Assembly: GCF_026151205.1 (NCBI RefSeq)
Contig: NC_087073.1
Coordinates: 6,903,001 to 6,967,000 of the forward strand
Direction: 5' to 3'
Length of the DNA: 64,000 nt
Origin: Bolinopsis microptera
Taxonomy: Eukaryota > Ctenophora > Tentaculata > Lobata > Bolinopsidae
In this document: piece after piece, positions 23,612 to 35,900 of the stretch
Layout: each line of letters starts with the position of its first letter
Position numbering within the stretch: position 1 is the first letter of the stretch
Position numbers and translations under genes: made by a program
The notes under the pieces: generated by a model
Databases searched by the model: none
What the model saw: the letters and a program-made list of their open reading frames with translations, nothing else
What the model was told of the DNA's origin: nothing

Positions 23612-26277
23612 ATGGGTAGAGCTAAAGATAAAGATGAGCGAGACGAACCTCTCAGTACCACGGGTCGTAAACCAGAGAGATTTGCAATAGACGACTCAGG
23701 CGACTTCTTCATGATAGGAAGTGAAGTGGGAGCTCACCTTAAGATGACACGTGGATTGCTATACAGAAAGTATGTCTGGGTTAAGAACGGTTTCTGCGTT
23801 CGGTTAACTATAATACGAATTATTCTGACACAGTTCCGTGTCGTTTTTACAGTACAAATTGTTTCAAAAAGAAAGCCTTAAAATTAAATAATAACCCTAC
23901 TCAGAAACATAAAGCTCTGTAAAATTATCGCTTTAAAGTGCCTGGTTAGTCTCGTTGTGCCATCTCTCGTGTGCATATTAAGAAGGTATCTAAAAGATGG
24001 AGAATGTTCTATTCAGTACATCTGTAGTGTAAGCAAAGTAAGTAGTATTATGTAGATTATTTTAATACAAACTCTGCTTCATTAAACAGATACCCGGGGT
24101 TATGGAGGAAACAGGCCACATTTGATGAACGTAAGAGAATAGAAGCACAGGGGATAATATCTGCCCAAAGCACCAACAATATCACGCTAGTAAAAGGGCT
24201 AGAAATAGATGATGTTATTGATGGTTTAGATGAAAAGGTGAGAGTTTGGCCCACTTTATGAATATTAACCGTCAATGCTATTATTTGCTATTTCCCGAGC
24301 AGTGAAAATATAAGCACTGCAACCCTGTTTATCGTTCATTTTTTGATGGAAAATTGACTGGTTTATTTAACCTTTTACTCATATTGTCATGATTTAATGA
24401 AGTTCGGCAACTTTTCTGTCGTTTTCAAAGTTTCACATAGTTTGGTGTTCCAACACAAATTACATCCTTGTTAGTGACAAGCCACGTTGATAACCCTGGT
24501 TTTATTTTCAGTACAAATTTGATCACAACAAAGCTCTGGCAGCAGCAAAAGGCCAAGACCACGTTAGTGTTTAAATTTATGTTCATTCTATCTCCAGGAT
24601 CAAGACTTGGTGGTGACCTTTTGTTCGGATTTCGCGGTTGTAACGCGCGCGCGAACGCCGAACGCTTTTTTGCATATCTTCTCCGCGCAAACGACGCTTC
24701 CTTTTCGATCCGATCCAATCCTGTAGAATTTAACAACCCTCCCTCTGTAAATCAGATCAACTGCAATGGAAATGTATTATACTGTACACTTTCGTGATGT
24801 GCTTTTAAGCTGCAGCATTTGAAAACGCATATGAAGTACACGCACAACATAATCTTAATCTCAATTCAAGGTTCTTGATGTCTCGAAAGATATTTGAATC
24901 TATTTTTGCGGTTATTACCGATTCACTATTCTCAAACCCTCCAGAAAGACGACAACTCGACACCATCTAGAAGGTCGAGAGGAGCACGGCCCCAGCCGGG
25001 TTGGATCCCCCAGACTGTTCCTGCGACTCAGTCCCACCATCTGGACGCTGTGCCTACAGCCACTCCTGTCAGCAGATCTAGATTCCTCACTAAACGTGTT
25101 CGCAGCAGTCCCATCATGTGAGATTTTTATCGATATCATAATGTTTTTAAATAGTACTAATGTTTTTATATCGTACTAGAAAGATCGTGGTCAAAGGAAG
25201 GAAGCTAAAAGCATTCTTTGAAAATAAGTCTTTATTTCATCGAAAAATATTCATACCAACCGAAGATACAGCCGATTAAAATGTAAAACACTCCACACAA
25301 CGTAATCATAACATATCATATTTGAGTTTGAGGAGTCCTCGCTCCCCTCACGTCCAACAATGGCGTTTATCTCGTCGATAATATAAAATACTCTCCAGTA
25401 ACGATATTGATGAAGGCGCGATGCACGAAGCCGCTAAGTTAGACGAGTATCTGGTTCCAATCAGACTGGATATCGACCTCGAAGGACACAGACTTCGCGA
25501 TACTCTAACTTGGAATAAAAATGGTAAATAAAGATCACCCTCGGCAGTGAGAATATAATTTATTCGATGTATCTCTCTGTTTATAGCAACACAAATTTAC
25601 ACAATCGTCATAATTTAGTCCGGCTGAATTTGAAAAGTTATTAATGCTCATCAAGCTGTACTTTCAGAAAAGAATTTAACTCCAGTGCAGTTCTCGGAGA
25701 TACTGGTAGATGACTTAGAGATCCCCGGAGCTTTCGTTCCAGTCATAGCCAACATTATACAAACTCAGGTAGGCCTTTTTTAGTTGAATAGTTAGCATAT
25801 TGAGCGATAGAATGTAGAATTATCGAACGACCATGGCACACCTAATCACTAATGGTCGACTCTGTTTTTTTATGACCGAAATTTTGTCTCGTGTTTTCTA
25901 CTTTCATGTATGAAAATCTCCCATTTTAAAGAAGGGTTTAATTTGGAAACTTTTTCGATCTGCTAGATTTTAAATGCCCGTCTTGTCTGGTTGCTCTAAT
26001 TTTTCAATTAATTTAACCAAGCCATTTTCTGTTATCCTGCTCGAGGAAGGAGGATCGGAAAAAAATGTTTATTTAACATTATGTTATCCTTTAAAGTGGC
26101 ATTATGTACCTATTTGCGACTGGCAAGGCAGAGTCAAAGTTGTTAAAATGTTGCAGTTCCCTCGTAAGTAACCGAATATTATTACCCAGCAATAATACAG
26201 TTCCCGTACAGGTGGACGGGTACGACGCTGATACCAAAGCTTTGGTGGAGAATTCCGATCACAGAGTCATCATCAAG
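23612..26277 (+). CDS. SMARCB1: SMARCB1/SNF5/INI1, exons 1-7
   Basis: Core subunit of SWI/SNF (BAF) chromatin remodelling complexes in the nucleus. Exons: 23612-23769, 24090-24237, 24512-24562, 24945-25117, 25399-25523, 25668-25768, 26212-26277; phases agree at every junction. An in-frame TAA (23606-23608) just before ATG fixes the start. Exons 1-2 encode the winged-helix region (RFAIDDSGDFFMIGSEVGAH, then LYRKYPGLWRKQATFDERKR). Exon 4 carries SHHLDAVP, a hallmark of animal SMARCB1. Exons 5-6 encode SNF5 repeat 1 (LVPIRLDIDLEGHRLRDTLT, EKNLTPVQFSEILVDDLEIP). Exon 7 opens repeat 2 (SDHRVIIK). The gene continues at 58357 after a 32-kb intron; the whole protein is 390 residues against 385 in human. 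Exon 3 and the exon 4 acceptor are the least certain boundaries, because that linker is poorly conserved. Confidence 0.95.
24563..24944 (+). other. SMARCB1 intron 3 with CpG-dense core
   Basis: Within this intron, about 24625-24715 has many CpG dinucleotides (GTAACGCGCGCGCGAACGCC and similar) in otherwise AT-rich, CpG-poor surroundings. I see no conserved reading frame in it. It could be an internal regulatory element or foreign insertion. Confidence 0.5.
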
Positions 26278-26756
26278 GTAAGATAGAGAGATAATTGCAT
26301 CGCATGATGAGTTGGGGCTGAAGTTTTAATATTTTTAATTTTGAAAGTTGACATTCATAATTCATGGCATCCAAACAAAATCTCAGAAAAACACAATTTT
26401 ATTCACAAAATGTTTAGATCTCTTTCTAAGCAAACAGCAACATACAATACCAAAATAATTCCCACAAGTTTTATGATAGCCACATGAGTTCATGCCAGCA
26501 CAGTTGTCATTTAGTGGACGTTTAATTCAAAGATTTTCTTAGGCAGTGTTGAAATCGTGGGGCATTCGTGATATAACTAAAAGATATGTATCTAGATTAT
26601 ATAGCTACCTATGTTTACAGCGTTCTAAATCTCACAATATGTATCATCATCGACTAATGTTCATCATAATTCGAAGACTTAAATTAGCACAAATATCAAT
26701 GATCGAGGGAAAAAGGAGTCTGTTAGGGAATTAAACAAAAGTCTGAAACTCAAGTC

Positions 26757-26763
26757 TTTTATT
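26757..26763 (-). promoter_or_regulatory. Probable poly(A) signal of the nested GPCR
   Basis: AATAAAA on the minus strand, about 180 nt downstream of the GPCR stop codon at 26942. The position is reasonable for the 3' end of that transcript. Confidence 0.5.
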
Positions 26764-26941
26764 TTCAACATCCTTCCTCCAACGTTAGCATTGACTAAAT
26801 CCCGCACAACTCGGTCTTTATTCCGTCACTCTCGAGTCTCTACCTCTGTCTGCTGACGTTATTTTGGCTTTAACACAACTTCTTAGAACCAGTCAAATCG
26901 GGGTAACTAGTAACAGGTTTACTGTCCTGTAAAGGATCTCC

Positions 26942-28502
26942 TCAATGTTTGGTCTCTTGCATGCCTATAGAGGGAGGTCTCATTTCCGTAGTGAGCTGAC
27001 GGTATAGAACTTTACCGTTTCCATTGCTCATCTTTAAAGCAGTCGTGTACCTTCTCTCACCGTTGAAGTGGATTGGGGAAGTACCGCCGTCACCTCTAGT
27101 GGAGGTCATGTTGAAGCTGCTCATCCTGGTGAAGCTGGTTGAGAACCTCTTGATCTTCCTCCGGACGGACAGGGCCATGTCCTCTCTGAACTTTTTAGCT
27201 CTGAGGTAGTAGATGCAGGGGTTGATGCAGCTGTTGAGGGCAATGCAGAGGAAGTGCACCACTATTGTGACGTACACAAAGGGCTGTAGCCCCAGGTTAA
27301 CCATCATCCAGTCCTTATCGATAGCGTCGAAGCGACCCAGGAGGTTGATGAGGGTGTTGATAAAGTAAGGACCGTAACACACTATGAAAGCTACCGTTAT
27401 GAGTAGAACGGTATTCGCAGCATGGGCCATTGCTGCATCCTTGTTGTCCTCCATAGAGGCCTTGTGAGCCTTGATCTTGAGTCGAATGATGACAGCAGCA
27501 CAGCAGGATATCATAAAGAGGGCGGGCAGGATGACCAGCAAGACGTTTATCACAATGTACACCACGTGGAGCTGGTACTCGGAGAAGTTGGGGAAGGTTT
27601 TGCTGAGGCTGGTGTACATGAAGCAGATGTGAGGGTCGTACACGTACTGGTAGCCGCCGTAGTACGGCAAACAGGCCACTGCAAAAGCCAGCAGCCACGC
27701 TGCTGAGCACATTATAGAGCTGTTTCTCTCTGACATCACCACTGGATAGTCGAAGGACCGGTATATGGCGATGCAGCGCCCAAAGCTCAGGATAGTGACG
27801 ATGTAGATGGAAGCAAGAGGCATGGCTATGCCCAACCAACCTATAACGTTCTCAATGATGGTGACAGTGGTGGTTGGGGACGGGAAGTCCCTGCCCTGAA
27901 GGAGACAGTATCCGATGAAGGAGGTCGGGATCACTCCGATGAAATCGGTCAGAGCCAATTGAAAGAGCACTAGAGTTGTAAGGTAGTTGATGCGGCGCTT
28001 CAGCTTCCTCGCCAGCACGTACAGGACGAATCCGTTACCGAACAGCCTGAGATGTAGGGTTTTTAAAAGCAGTAACATATTTGTATGTGTATTATAATTG
28101 CTTGTTTTCTTGGGTAAATTTCTATTGATCCCGTTTTATTTGGTGCGACAAGGAAAAGGCTCTTATCAGGAAAGGAATTATTTAACGTTTCAATGTGACA
28201 ACATCGTATTCATGAGCTCAAATTATTTGTTATATAGAATGGTTGAAAGTATTAAAAATAGAAATTTACACAAGAAAACATTTCAACTATGCGACTCATA
28301 AATAATATTCCAATCCGGATTTTACATAATATAATTGCGTATACGAGAATTTCTTCTGCTATTATCTACTATAGTTTATACTACTTACTCTAAAAGAACT
28401 GGCAAATTTCACCTACCCAAATAGGGCCATAGCGAAGAGAGTTAGTCCCAGAAGCATGTCTACTCGATGGTTGTAGTGTTGAGCCACCGTCTGATTACCC
28501 AT
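26942..28502 (-). CDS. Class A GPCR nested antisense in SMARCB1 intron 7, 2 exons
   Basis: On the minus strand, exon 1 (28502-28417) and exon 2 (28046-26942) join in phase 2 (TTT GG|G CTG) to give 396 residues. Exon 1 encodes MGNQTVAQHYNHRVDMLLGL, with an N-glycosylation site (NQT), and half of TM1. Exon 2 continues LFGNGFVLYVLARKLKRR with the TM1 Asn. TM2 has FQLALTDFIGVIP. The TM3 end is ILSFGRCIAIYRSF, where DRY is replaced by GRC with the Arg kept. TM6 has IVCYGPYFIN (CWxP as CYGP). TM7 has LNSCINPCIYYLRAKKFRED (NPxxY). The Ser/Thr-rich tail is cytoplasmic. Intron 28047-28416 starts GTAGGT and ends CATCTCAG. It is an orphan receptor with unknown ligand. Without the added exon the open frame reads into intron sequence (LLLLKTLHLR), so the two-exon model is preferred. 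Confidence 0.93.
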
Positions 28503-29817
28503 GTTTCTAATCGCTAATCTTTGTGGGAATTTGGTTAGATCTGTACAATTCTTGCAAACTTCATGATTAATTTCGGTCAATAATATAACTTCATGATATC
28601 AAGAAAATTAACATAAAATAATTGTAATGTACTCGAATAAAATAGTAACACAACCAAACGCTGCTAAGTGTACAAGTGGAACGTTGGTTAAATATCTACA
28701 TTTAGAGGGGAGAAAGTAAATCACTTTTACAACTATCATCATGTTTTTCGGCCCTCTTGACGGAATATGTCGCACCGGACAGAAACAAAAACGCTAATTA
28801 GTGATATTTTATTTACTGCTTCGTACCCACCACCGTACCAGCACTCCACAACAAACCGTAAAAATAAAACAAAATTATCAACCTTACCGTGGCCGTCGCG
28901 GAGAGGCCTGTTATAATTAAAGTCTAAAACAGCTGCATTTTCGATTATTTGGACTACTGACTAGTGATAATACTGGGGGTACAACGTGACTAAGATAATA
29001 AAATAGTACTGTATTGAACATTTTGTCGAGCACATAACACAATCTTGCTGCCCTACATTAACCAGGTATTAAATAATATTTAGCCCACGTTGAATGCTAG
29101 AAATATACCACCAACACCACTGTCAATAGGCTAGAGTTTCTTGTAGCGGCTGGAGTTAGTTTATAGAGGACTGGTGAGGAGTTTATACCAGTTACAGGAT
29201 TTTGAGAACCAGTTCATTATTCCAGTACCAGTTCTCCAGTAGACTGGGATCTGTTAACATACCACCGGTCAACATACACGTACTGGGAATCAGTAGCTTA
29301 GAGATTCGATAGTCAGGGTAATAACGATAGTAACAGTGTAGTTACCATAGTAACCAATAGTAACTAATAGTAACAGTAGGCCCGAATCTTTAAAGTTTTA
29401 ATTTCAGTGAAATGCCACCGGTCTCGTACCTAGTATTGGCTCATACCTAGATATAGTTAGTAAGTTGATTTTAAGATAAAGTTAGTGAGGCAATATAGAG
29501 ATACAAATGAAAAATGCCTCATTTTCCTTCTGATGCCTGGAGACTAATGGCCCTACTGAAAGTTCTGAGTCTTCGGAATACTCTCACGTCCACCATAATA
29601 CCAACAATTTACCTGGAGGTAAATAATAAGCACCGGTAACAGACCCTTACTAGCAGCCCTAATTACTGGTCCTCTTATTATAGTTCTGGGTGTTGTCGCC
29701 CACCAGATTAATACATGGTTTGGGACACTAGTGATGGAAGTCTGCAGCTGCCTGACTCATCAGTCGAGTCATGAACATCACTATATTCTTAGTTAAATAT
29801 GGACCAGACCATTATAG
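28503..29817. other. Non-coding part of SMARCB1 intron 7, upstream of the nested GPCR
   Basis: Presumably holds the promoter of the antisense receptor. A short run of GTAAC(T/A)ATAGTAAC repeats lies at about 29320-29370. No coding signal. Confidence 0.4.
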
Positions 29818-29825
29818 CTTGGCAT

Positions 29826-29974
29826 CAGGGACAAAAGGAAATCGCGGCATGTGCGGAATCGCGATTTTGCCCATTATTTGCGACAAATTTTATGTATAGT
29901 CTTATGTAAAGTCTGTTAAAAATCGCGGTATCGCGATTTTTGGGCAAAATAATCGCGATTTTTTTTTGTCCCTC
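29826..29974. mobile_element. 149-bp hAT-type MITE with 8-bp target duplication
   Basis: The element starts CAGGGACAAAAGGAAATCGC and ends GCGATTTTTTTTTGTCCCTC, so the ends are inverted repeats of about 20 bp. It is flanked on both sides by the identical 8-bp sequence CTTGGCAT (29818-29825 and 29975-29982). Eight-base duplications and CA(G)GG-type ends are typical of the hAT superfamily. It is non-autonomous, with no transposase. Confidence 0.88.
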
Positions 29975-29982
29975 CTTGGCAT

Positions 29983-32900
29983 AGCTCGTTGTTAAGTAAA
30001 TTTTATTACTGAAGTAGCACATTTAGCTCCTTGGTCGAAAAGACTGACATGATGCACTGTGGACAGCACAAGTGCTTAACTTGGACAATGGACATGTTAG
30101 TATGTGATTTCAGACTAGGAAACGTTGGGGCAGATCTAATTTGAGTAACTGTCAATTTTGGGACAATTATTCAATTTGAAAGGGGGGGGGGGGGGGGCAC
30201 ACCAGGTAGACACAATAATATATTCATAAACGATAGAGAATAAACTGATAAGCGAAAGAATTAAAGGAATGCAAAATTAAAAATTAAGCTCAGACTACAG
30301 AGAGATATTAGCTCAAAGGCACGGTAAGTGGGTGATGATAACTTTCGGTCGAATAAATTATATAATTATAATGATATCAGACAGTTTCAAAGTGTATGAT
30401 AACTCAGTCTACAGGATGCAGTTATATAAACTGCCTGTACTTACTTAATTATATAGATATCTTATAGAACCACTGGTTCTAAGAACCAGTTGACTACCGG
30501 ACCGTTTCACACTTCCATAACCGAGTGTGCTAGTGCTTAGACCCGTAATTATGTGCTTATCTTGCAGCTGATCGCCTGCCACATGGCGATTAAAATAACC
30601 ATTCTTAAGAGTGATCTCTTTTTAATCTCCATTAACCTCTGTTTTTTACATCTTTCTCGAGAAGACTTAAGTTAAGTCACATAACTAATTACGTAGCATA
30701 TTACTTCCAGTTCTATTAGTTAAAATATGTTGTATTTTAAGAAGTCGTACTTCTGGGATTTACAAGTTATCGCTATGCATCATTAATTGTAGGAAAATAA
30801 AGATCTTATAGTCTTCCTTAAGGGCTGTAATCAACCTTGCAAGTTGCATGCCTACGTTTTGTCACTATGTCGAGGCGGAAAAGGTGCGGGAGACCACCTA
30901 CTCCATAATGGAATCAAATACAATACAATACTTACTTAAACTTACTTCACAATTTTAAAACAATTATCTTATAATTACAACGTAAGAGCATGGGTAATTA
31001 GAGTGCAGAGTATATTTAATTGACAGCAGATAAGCGATTATAAGTATGTAGACCCTCGTCATTAGAAAAATTCCCAATTAAGGAACACTTTTTTATTGAT
31101 GCTAACAAGTCATTCACAATTTTATATTGCGGCGACGACATCGGCGACTTGCAAGAATGACTGGAAATGTAAGATATGACATGTATTCTTTGGACCGGCG
31201 CCATTCAGAAGCTAAACTTGAGAAGAGTCCAAAATGAAGCTATATAATTCAACTGATTCGTTAAAAGTGCATAATTTTATTATTTATTATTTCCATACTA
31301 TATCTCGCTTGAATGACAGTTATATGTGCATCTTCGTAGGGTATATGCAAAGCGTGTAGTAAATGTTACAATTTATTTATTTATATCGTTTCATAGAAAG
31401 TGACGTTATGCTCATCAAAACCGATCTTTCAGACTTCATTACAGTTAAGTGTTAACAATATCTCGTGAGAAGGTCTCTATATTCTACTGGCGTGACTTTA
31501 GTTGTGTGGTATGTTATAATCGAGCTACAGGATAAACAAAACAAACTATGATATTTAGACAAAATGTAGTAGTTGTACAGCAATACTAAGGTTATGGGAC
31601 TACTGTGGACCCTCTACCGGCCGAACCTTGTTAACAAAGCCGCAGTCAAGGTTCGGTGAACGGTAGTTAAAAGCGCTTAAGGGACATAAGTCAAAGTGGT
31701 AGAGCAACATCATGTAGTCGACAAAATGTTGATAAAGCAAAATGTTGACAAAGGGACCGGAATGTTGAGACTTATTGAACCATGACGTTGCAGATCTTAC
31801 ATTTGCGTAGGTTTCCCATGTTCCCACTTACAGAGATACTGCATTTAACTTTATCATTCTCCAACTTTCCCCACTAACCGAAGCTTTTGAGCTTTATTTT
31901 CCCTCCAAAAATTAAAGCAGCCTTAATCCCACCCAAACTTAACCAATCCTTGATATACTACTTAGTCAAGCTCTTACAGTAACACAGTTGAGTGCGCATA
32001 TACTACTTGTAACGGCTCTTACAAACAAAGTTCAGTGATAATACAGGTCATCAAAACTTCGAAATGTCACTTTGTAGCCTCATATATTTTCTATACGCAT
32101 ACCAAAGATCTACCTCGTTTAAACTGGAGAACACTAGGCAATCCATTGGGTCCTGTTTTAGTGTTTTGAAAACAAAGACTAAGTTCTGAATAAAGACTAA
32201 GTTCTGTAGTAAACCATTGCAGGTGTTGTAATGTCTGTGGTATAAGTCATTGGTTGTTTTTATAAGTTTGGCATTGTGGAAACAACGACTAATGAAAGTA
32301 CAGCCCGATGTTATTAATTAGATACTTTGCTTATACTCGAAGAAGTTACAAAACATCTAAGATTTGCTACTCCAAAGTCCACACATAAGTTAAACTATAA
32401 CAGCGGTGCTCAATCATAATTATGGGAGACTAAGAATCATCTAATAATCTTTAACTCGACAATTCGTGACCTTTATTTACAAAATATGAAGTAGTGAGTG
32501 ATTATAAGGAATTTAGGCCACTGTGTATAGTCATACTAGAAGAGTATCTAAGTGATTCCGGCTGCGTTAGTAAAGCGACCCTAAACTTAAAGCTTTGTGC
32601 AACATTGCGGTTAAGCTCAGGTGTAAAATATTTATGGATATAAATATTCATAATATTTAGGGTGATTATCGAGCAAGTGAGTCCTTTTAGCCATCATAGA
32701 ACAACTTAAATCTTTAAAATAATATTAAAACTACGAAAGTATGCACTGTAAAACGTTAAATACCCAAGAAAACCGGCGCGGGTCCTACGTAACATTAGTC
32801 TCCAGAAAACTCTTGAGGTTTTAATAATATAAGGCTTTGGGTCGCCATTAGTCTTGCCAAGAAAGGTCGGGGAGGTAGACGAGAGAGGGGGGAGGGGGCG

Positions 32901-35900
32901 TCATAGTCATTTATTATAATAATGTTAGGTTTTCTTAATCAGCACCGAAAATAATGACAAAATTTAATACATTGCCGCGATCCTTTTTCGAAAGTTGCAA
33001 GTCAATGGCGAAAAAGGGATAGCAGTTGCAAGACATAGGTTGACATTTTTCAACTTATGTCTTAGATCCCTGAAATTCCGATTCCTAATGACCAACCCTT
33101 ATTGAGCAGCCTTCTTGCACGTACATAGAAAATTCGGGCCCAAATTACAAACACAGAAAATATTTCCTCGAAACGCACATTCCGTAGAGACAATGATGGA
33201 CGGTGCGAATAATTGCAAATATAATTATCCCACCTGTTAGTCAGCGGTGTGCTCCACTTATTTTCAAGGAGCGTAACGATCCCATGAACTGTCTCAGAAG
33301 CAGGTAAAGTTTGTGGTACAACAGGTGAACTGTACCGCAATTAAACAGCAGCTGTTGCGTAAGTTTAGGTTAATTAAATTAGAGAGGAAAGAATTAGTAG
33401 ACATCTAACGTAGCACATTGTGATTTTCCTCGTCTTCATTAAAGACTCTTTATAAAGCGGTTGGTGAAACGACAACTGCAGAACACATAAAACAAGTAAA
33501 GGAGTAAAAACTTGACAATCTAACACTGAACCGGTTTCAGGGTACCGAAAATGGTGCCTGCAATTGGAACATCAACGTGTTAGGCGGGCTTTACTTTACT
33601 TATGTTTGTCTCCTCCTATGTTTAGCTTAAATAATACGTAACGACTGTGCAGCAGAAAACCTTTCAATATGTCTCATCCGGGTTATGGTGGATTATGTGA
33701 TAAGAACATCAAGTCTGTAAATAATACTATTAGGTACTAGCATCAAGAAATTAGAATATTAAGCAAATTTTTGTGGATCTTGTGCTCTCTGCGATGGCTG
33801 TCACATTCCACTAGAAGCATTCCTGTTAAAACATACGAACTCTTGCGAAATAACGATTACACACACATGGTTTAACTACGGATGAAGTACCAAACTTTTA
33901 ACTGAGTACGAAAATAAAAAACGCCAGGCATTTCCGTTCCTGTCTACATAGCACGCATTCTCTAACTCCAACAGCCTCGAACTCGTGTCAAAAGGATAAT
34001 GAGTCTAAGGAAATATACTTATTAAGCTTATACATGGCGTTTCTTCTTAGATACCTTGAATAAAGAAATACTTTAAATATAGTTAAGCGCTGTAAGGCAC
34101 AGTTCCTTAAGGTAGGAAAGTGATCAATATAAGAACAGATGTCACGAAATTAAATTACGTTCTAACGCCTCCTTACTTTCAGCAAATATCCGCTTGTTAT
34201 TTGACAATAGAATGATGATTTAGACATGTCAACAACGTAAACTTTGTTAATGATATGATCATAATGTTCTGAACTCGTCAGTTTTCTAACTAATATCTAA
34301 AAGTTGCAATTTTTACCAACATGCTGGCCGTGGCTCCTTCGAAATGACTGTCTCACGGTCATACAAATGTATCTAGTAACAAACAAATACAAATGTAAAA
34401 GTAAGCTATTGAACAATTCGAGTGTGAAGACTAGCTGCAATGGTGTTACAAGCGAACGACTTTGCCACTTTAAGACGCAATATTTTACATCTCGACTGCA
34501 CGGTCGTAACACGCCCTTTTTAAAATCTACTCGCATAAGCTGTCTTCCTCTGATAAGAATAAAACAACAAATTTAATGGGCTTCAGTAGGACTCATCGTT
34601 CTCATGGGTCGCTTGCTCGCAAGAGTCAAGTCAGTAAGTGTTGCACAAAAAAAACAAACAAAAAAACGAATTTAATATTAATAACAAATCGATAGGCCGT
34701 TCTGTCGTGTACGTGATTAATTCAATCGACCGCAAACAGTTAAATAAATAAAAATGAATAGATAAAGTCAAATTTTATACTACAGATACGATATCACTAA
34801 ATAATATCCCAATTTTGCTTCTAAGTTATCCGTCTGCATGTAGAAGCCAACAGTTTAGTCGATTCTAATTACTACCAAAGAAAACTCTGTTCGACTTTCT
34901 TGGGAAAAGTCGTATTTTTCGTCATTTTAATAAAGATGCGTGTCGCGGGGTTTCCAACTAATTTGTGCCACAATTAAAGTAGATGAACTTTACCAGGGAA
35001 TAAATCATCACCCTTCATTCGACCAATTTATAGAAGAATTTTTGCAAATTAGCTGATAGCACAATCAATATTTGCAGTTCGGAACTACAGTAGAACCCCG
35101 TTTATAACTGTACCCCAATACACCAGGGACCGGAAGGTTTTTACTTCCCCCAATTAAGTTCATTTACAGATTGTGTAAAGTGCAAATCAAACTTTCAATT
35201 TAGCGGAATTTTCCGGGAAATGGAGGTTATATTTTAGTCCCTAAACCTCTCGGGGTATTATAGGATATTGTTTATAAATTAACAATTTATTGGGAGGTAT
35301 TTTCTATGCAATGTGCTGCTGCAAACAAAAACCTAAAAATAAATTGGACAAAAAGGACAGCGACACTCCCTCTATATCAATCTAAGTTAAACACGAACAG
35401 TATGCAAGTTTGTTGAATAGAAAATCCTTTTAAATTAAATGAAAACGTAAATGGAAGCTATGAAAAATCAGGAGTGCTGATTGTGATAGCATTTTGTAGG
35501 CTATAAAACAAGCGATTCTTTAAATACAGGTTTATCGGAGATAGTTGTAAGATTTCCCCAAATAAGTAAGGAAGGAACATATTGTCTCAATGGCTTAACT
35601 GCTCTTCATTTGGGCATTGTTTAATGTTTACACGTATCTTCTATTGAGCAAGTGACTCACTGCCCACTGGACTTAATAAGGTTATACAGAATATAACCGG
35701 CTACAAATGAACAGGGACGCAAGGGTCACAGAGATAAGCGGATGTTGTCGGAACTGCGAGTTTTAGCAGCTACTTCATGGTGGTTCTGACGTCGGGTTTC
35801 CATTGGATCCACAGTCATATTGACATTTCCCAGGGATAGGGAAGCATAAAACTCATCACACACTGATAGTGACCTACGAGATGACTCGACGTCTCTTGAG

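Noticed and set aside
24425-24797. Open frames on both strands over SMARCB1 exon 3 and intron 3
   Set aside because: They cross the exon and a CpG-dense intron with no conserved content; the spliced SMARCB1 model explains the coding part.
27315-27839. 174-codon minus-strand frame overlapping the nested GPCR
   Set aside because: Shadow frame of the receptor exon, which has clear seven-helix motifs in its own frame.
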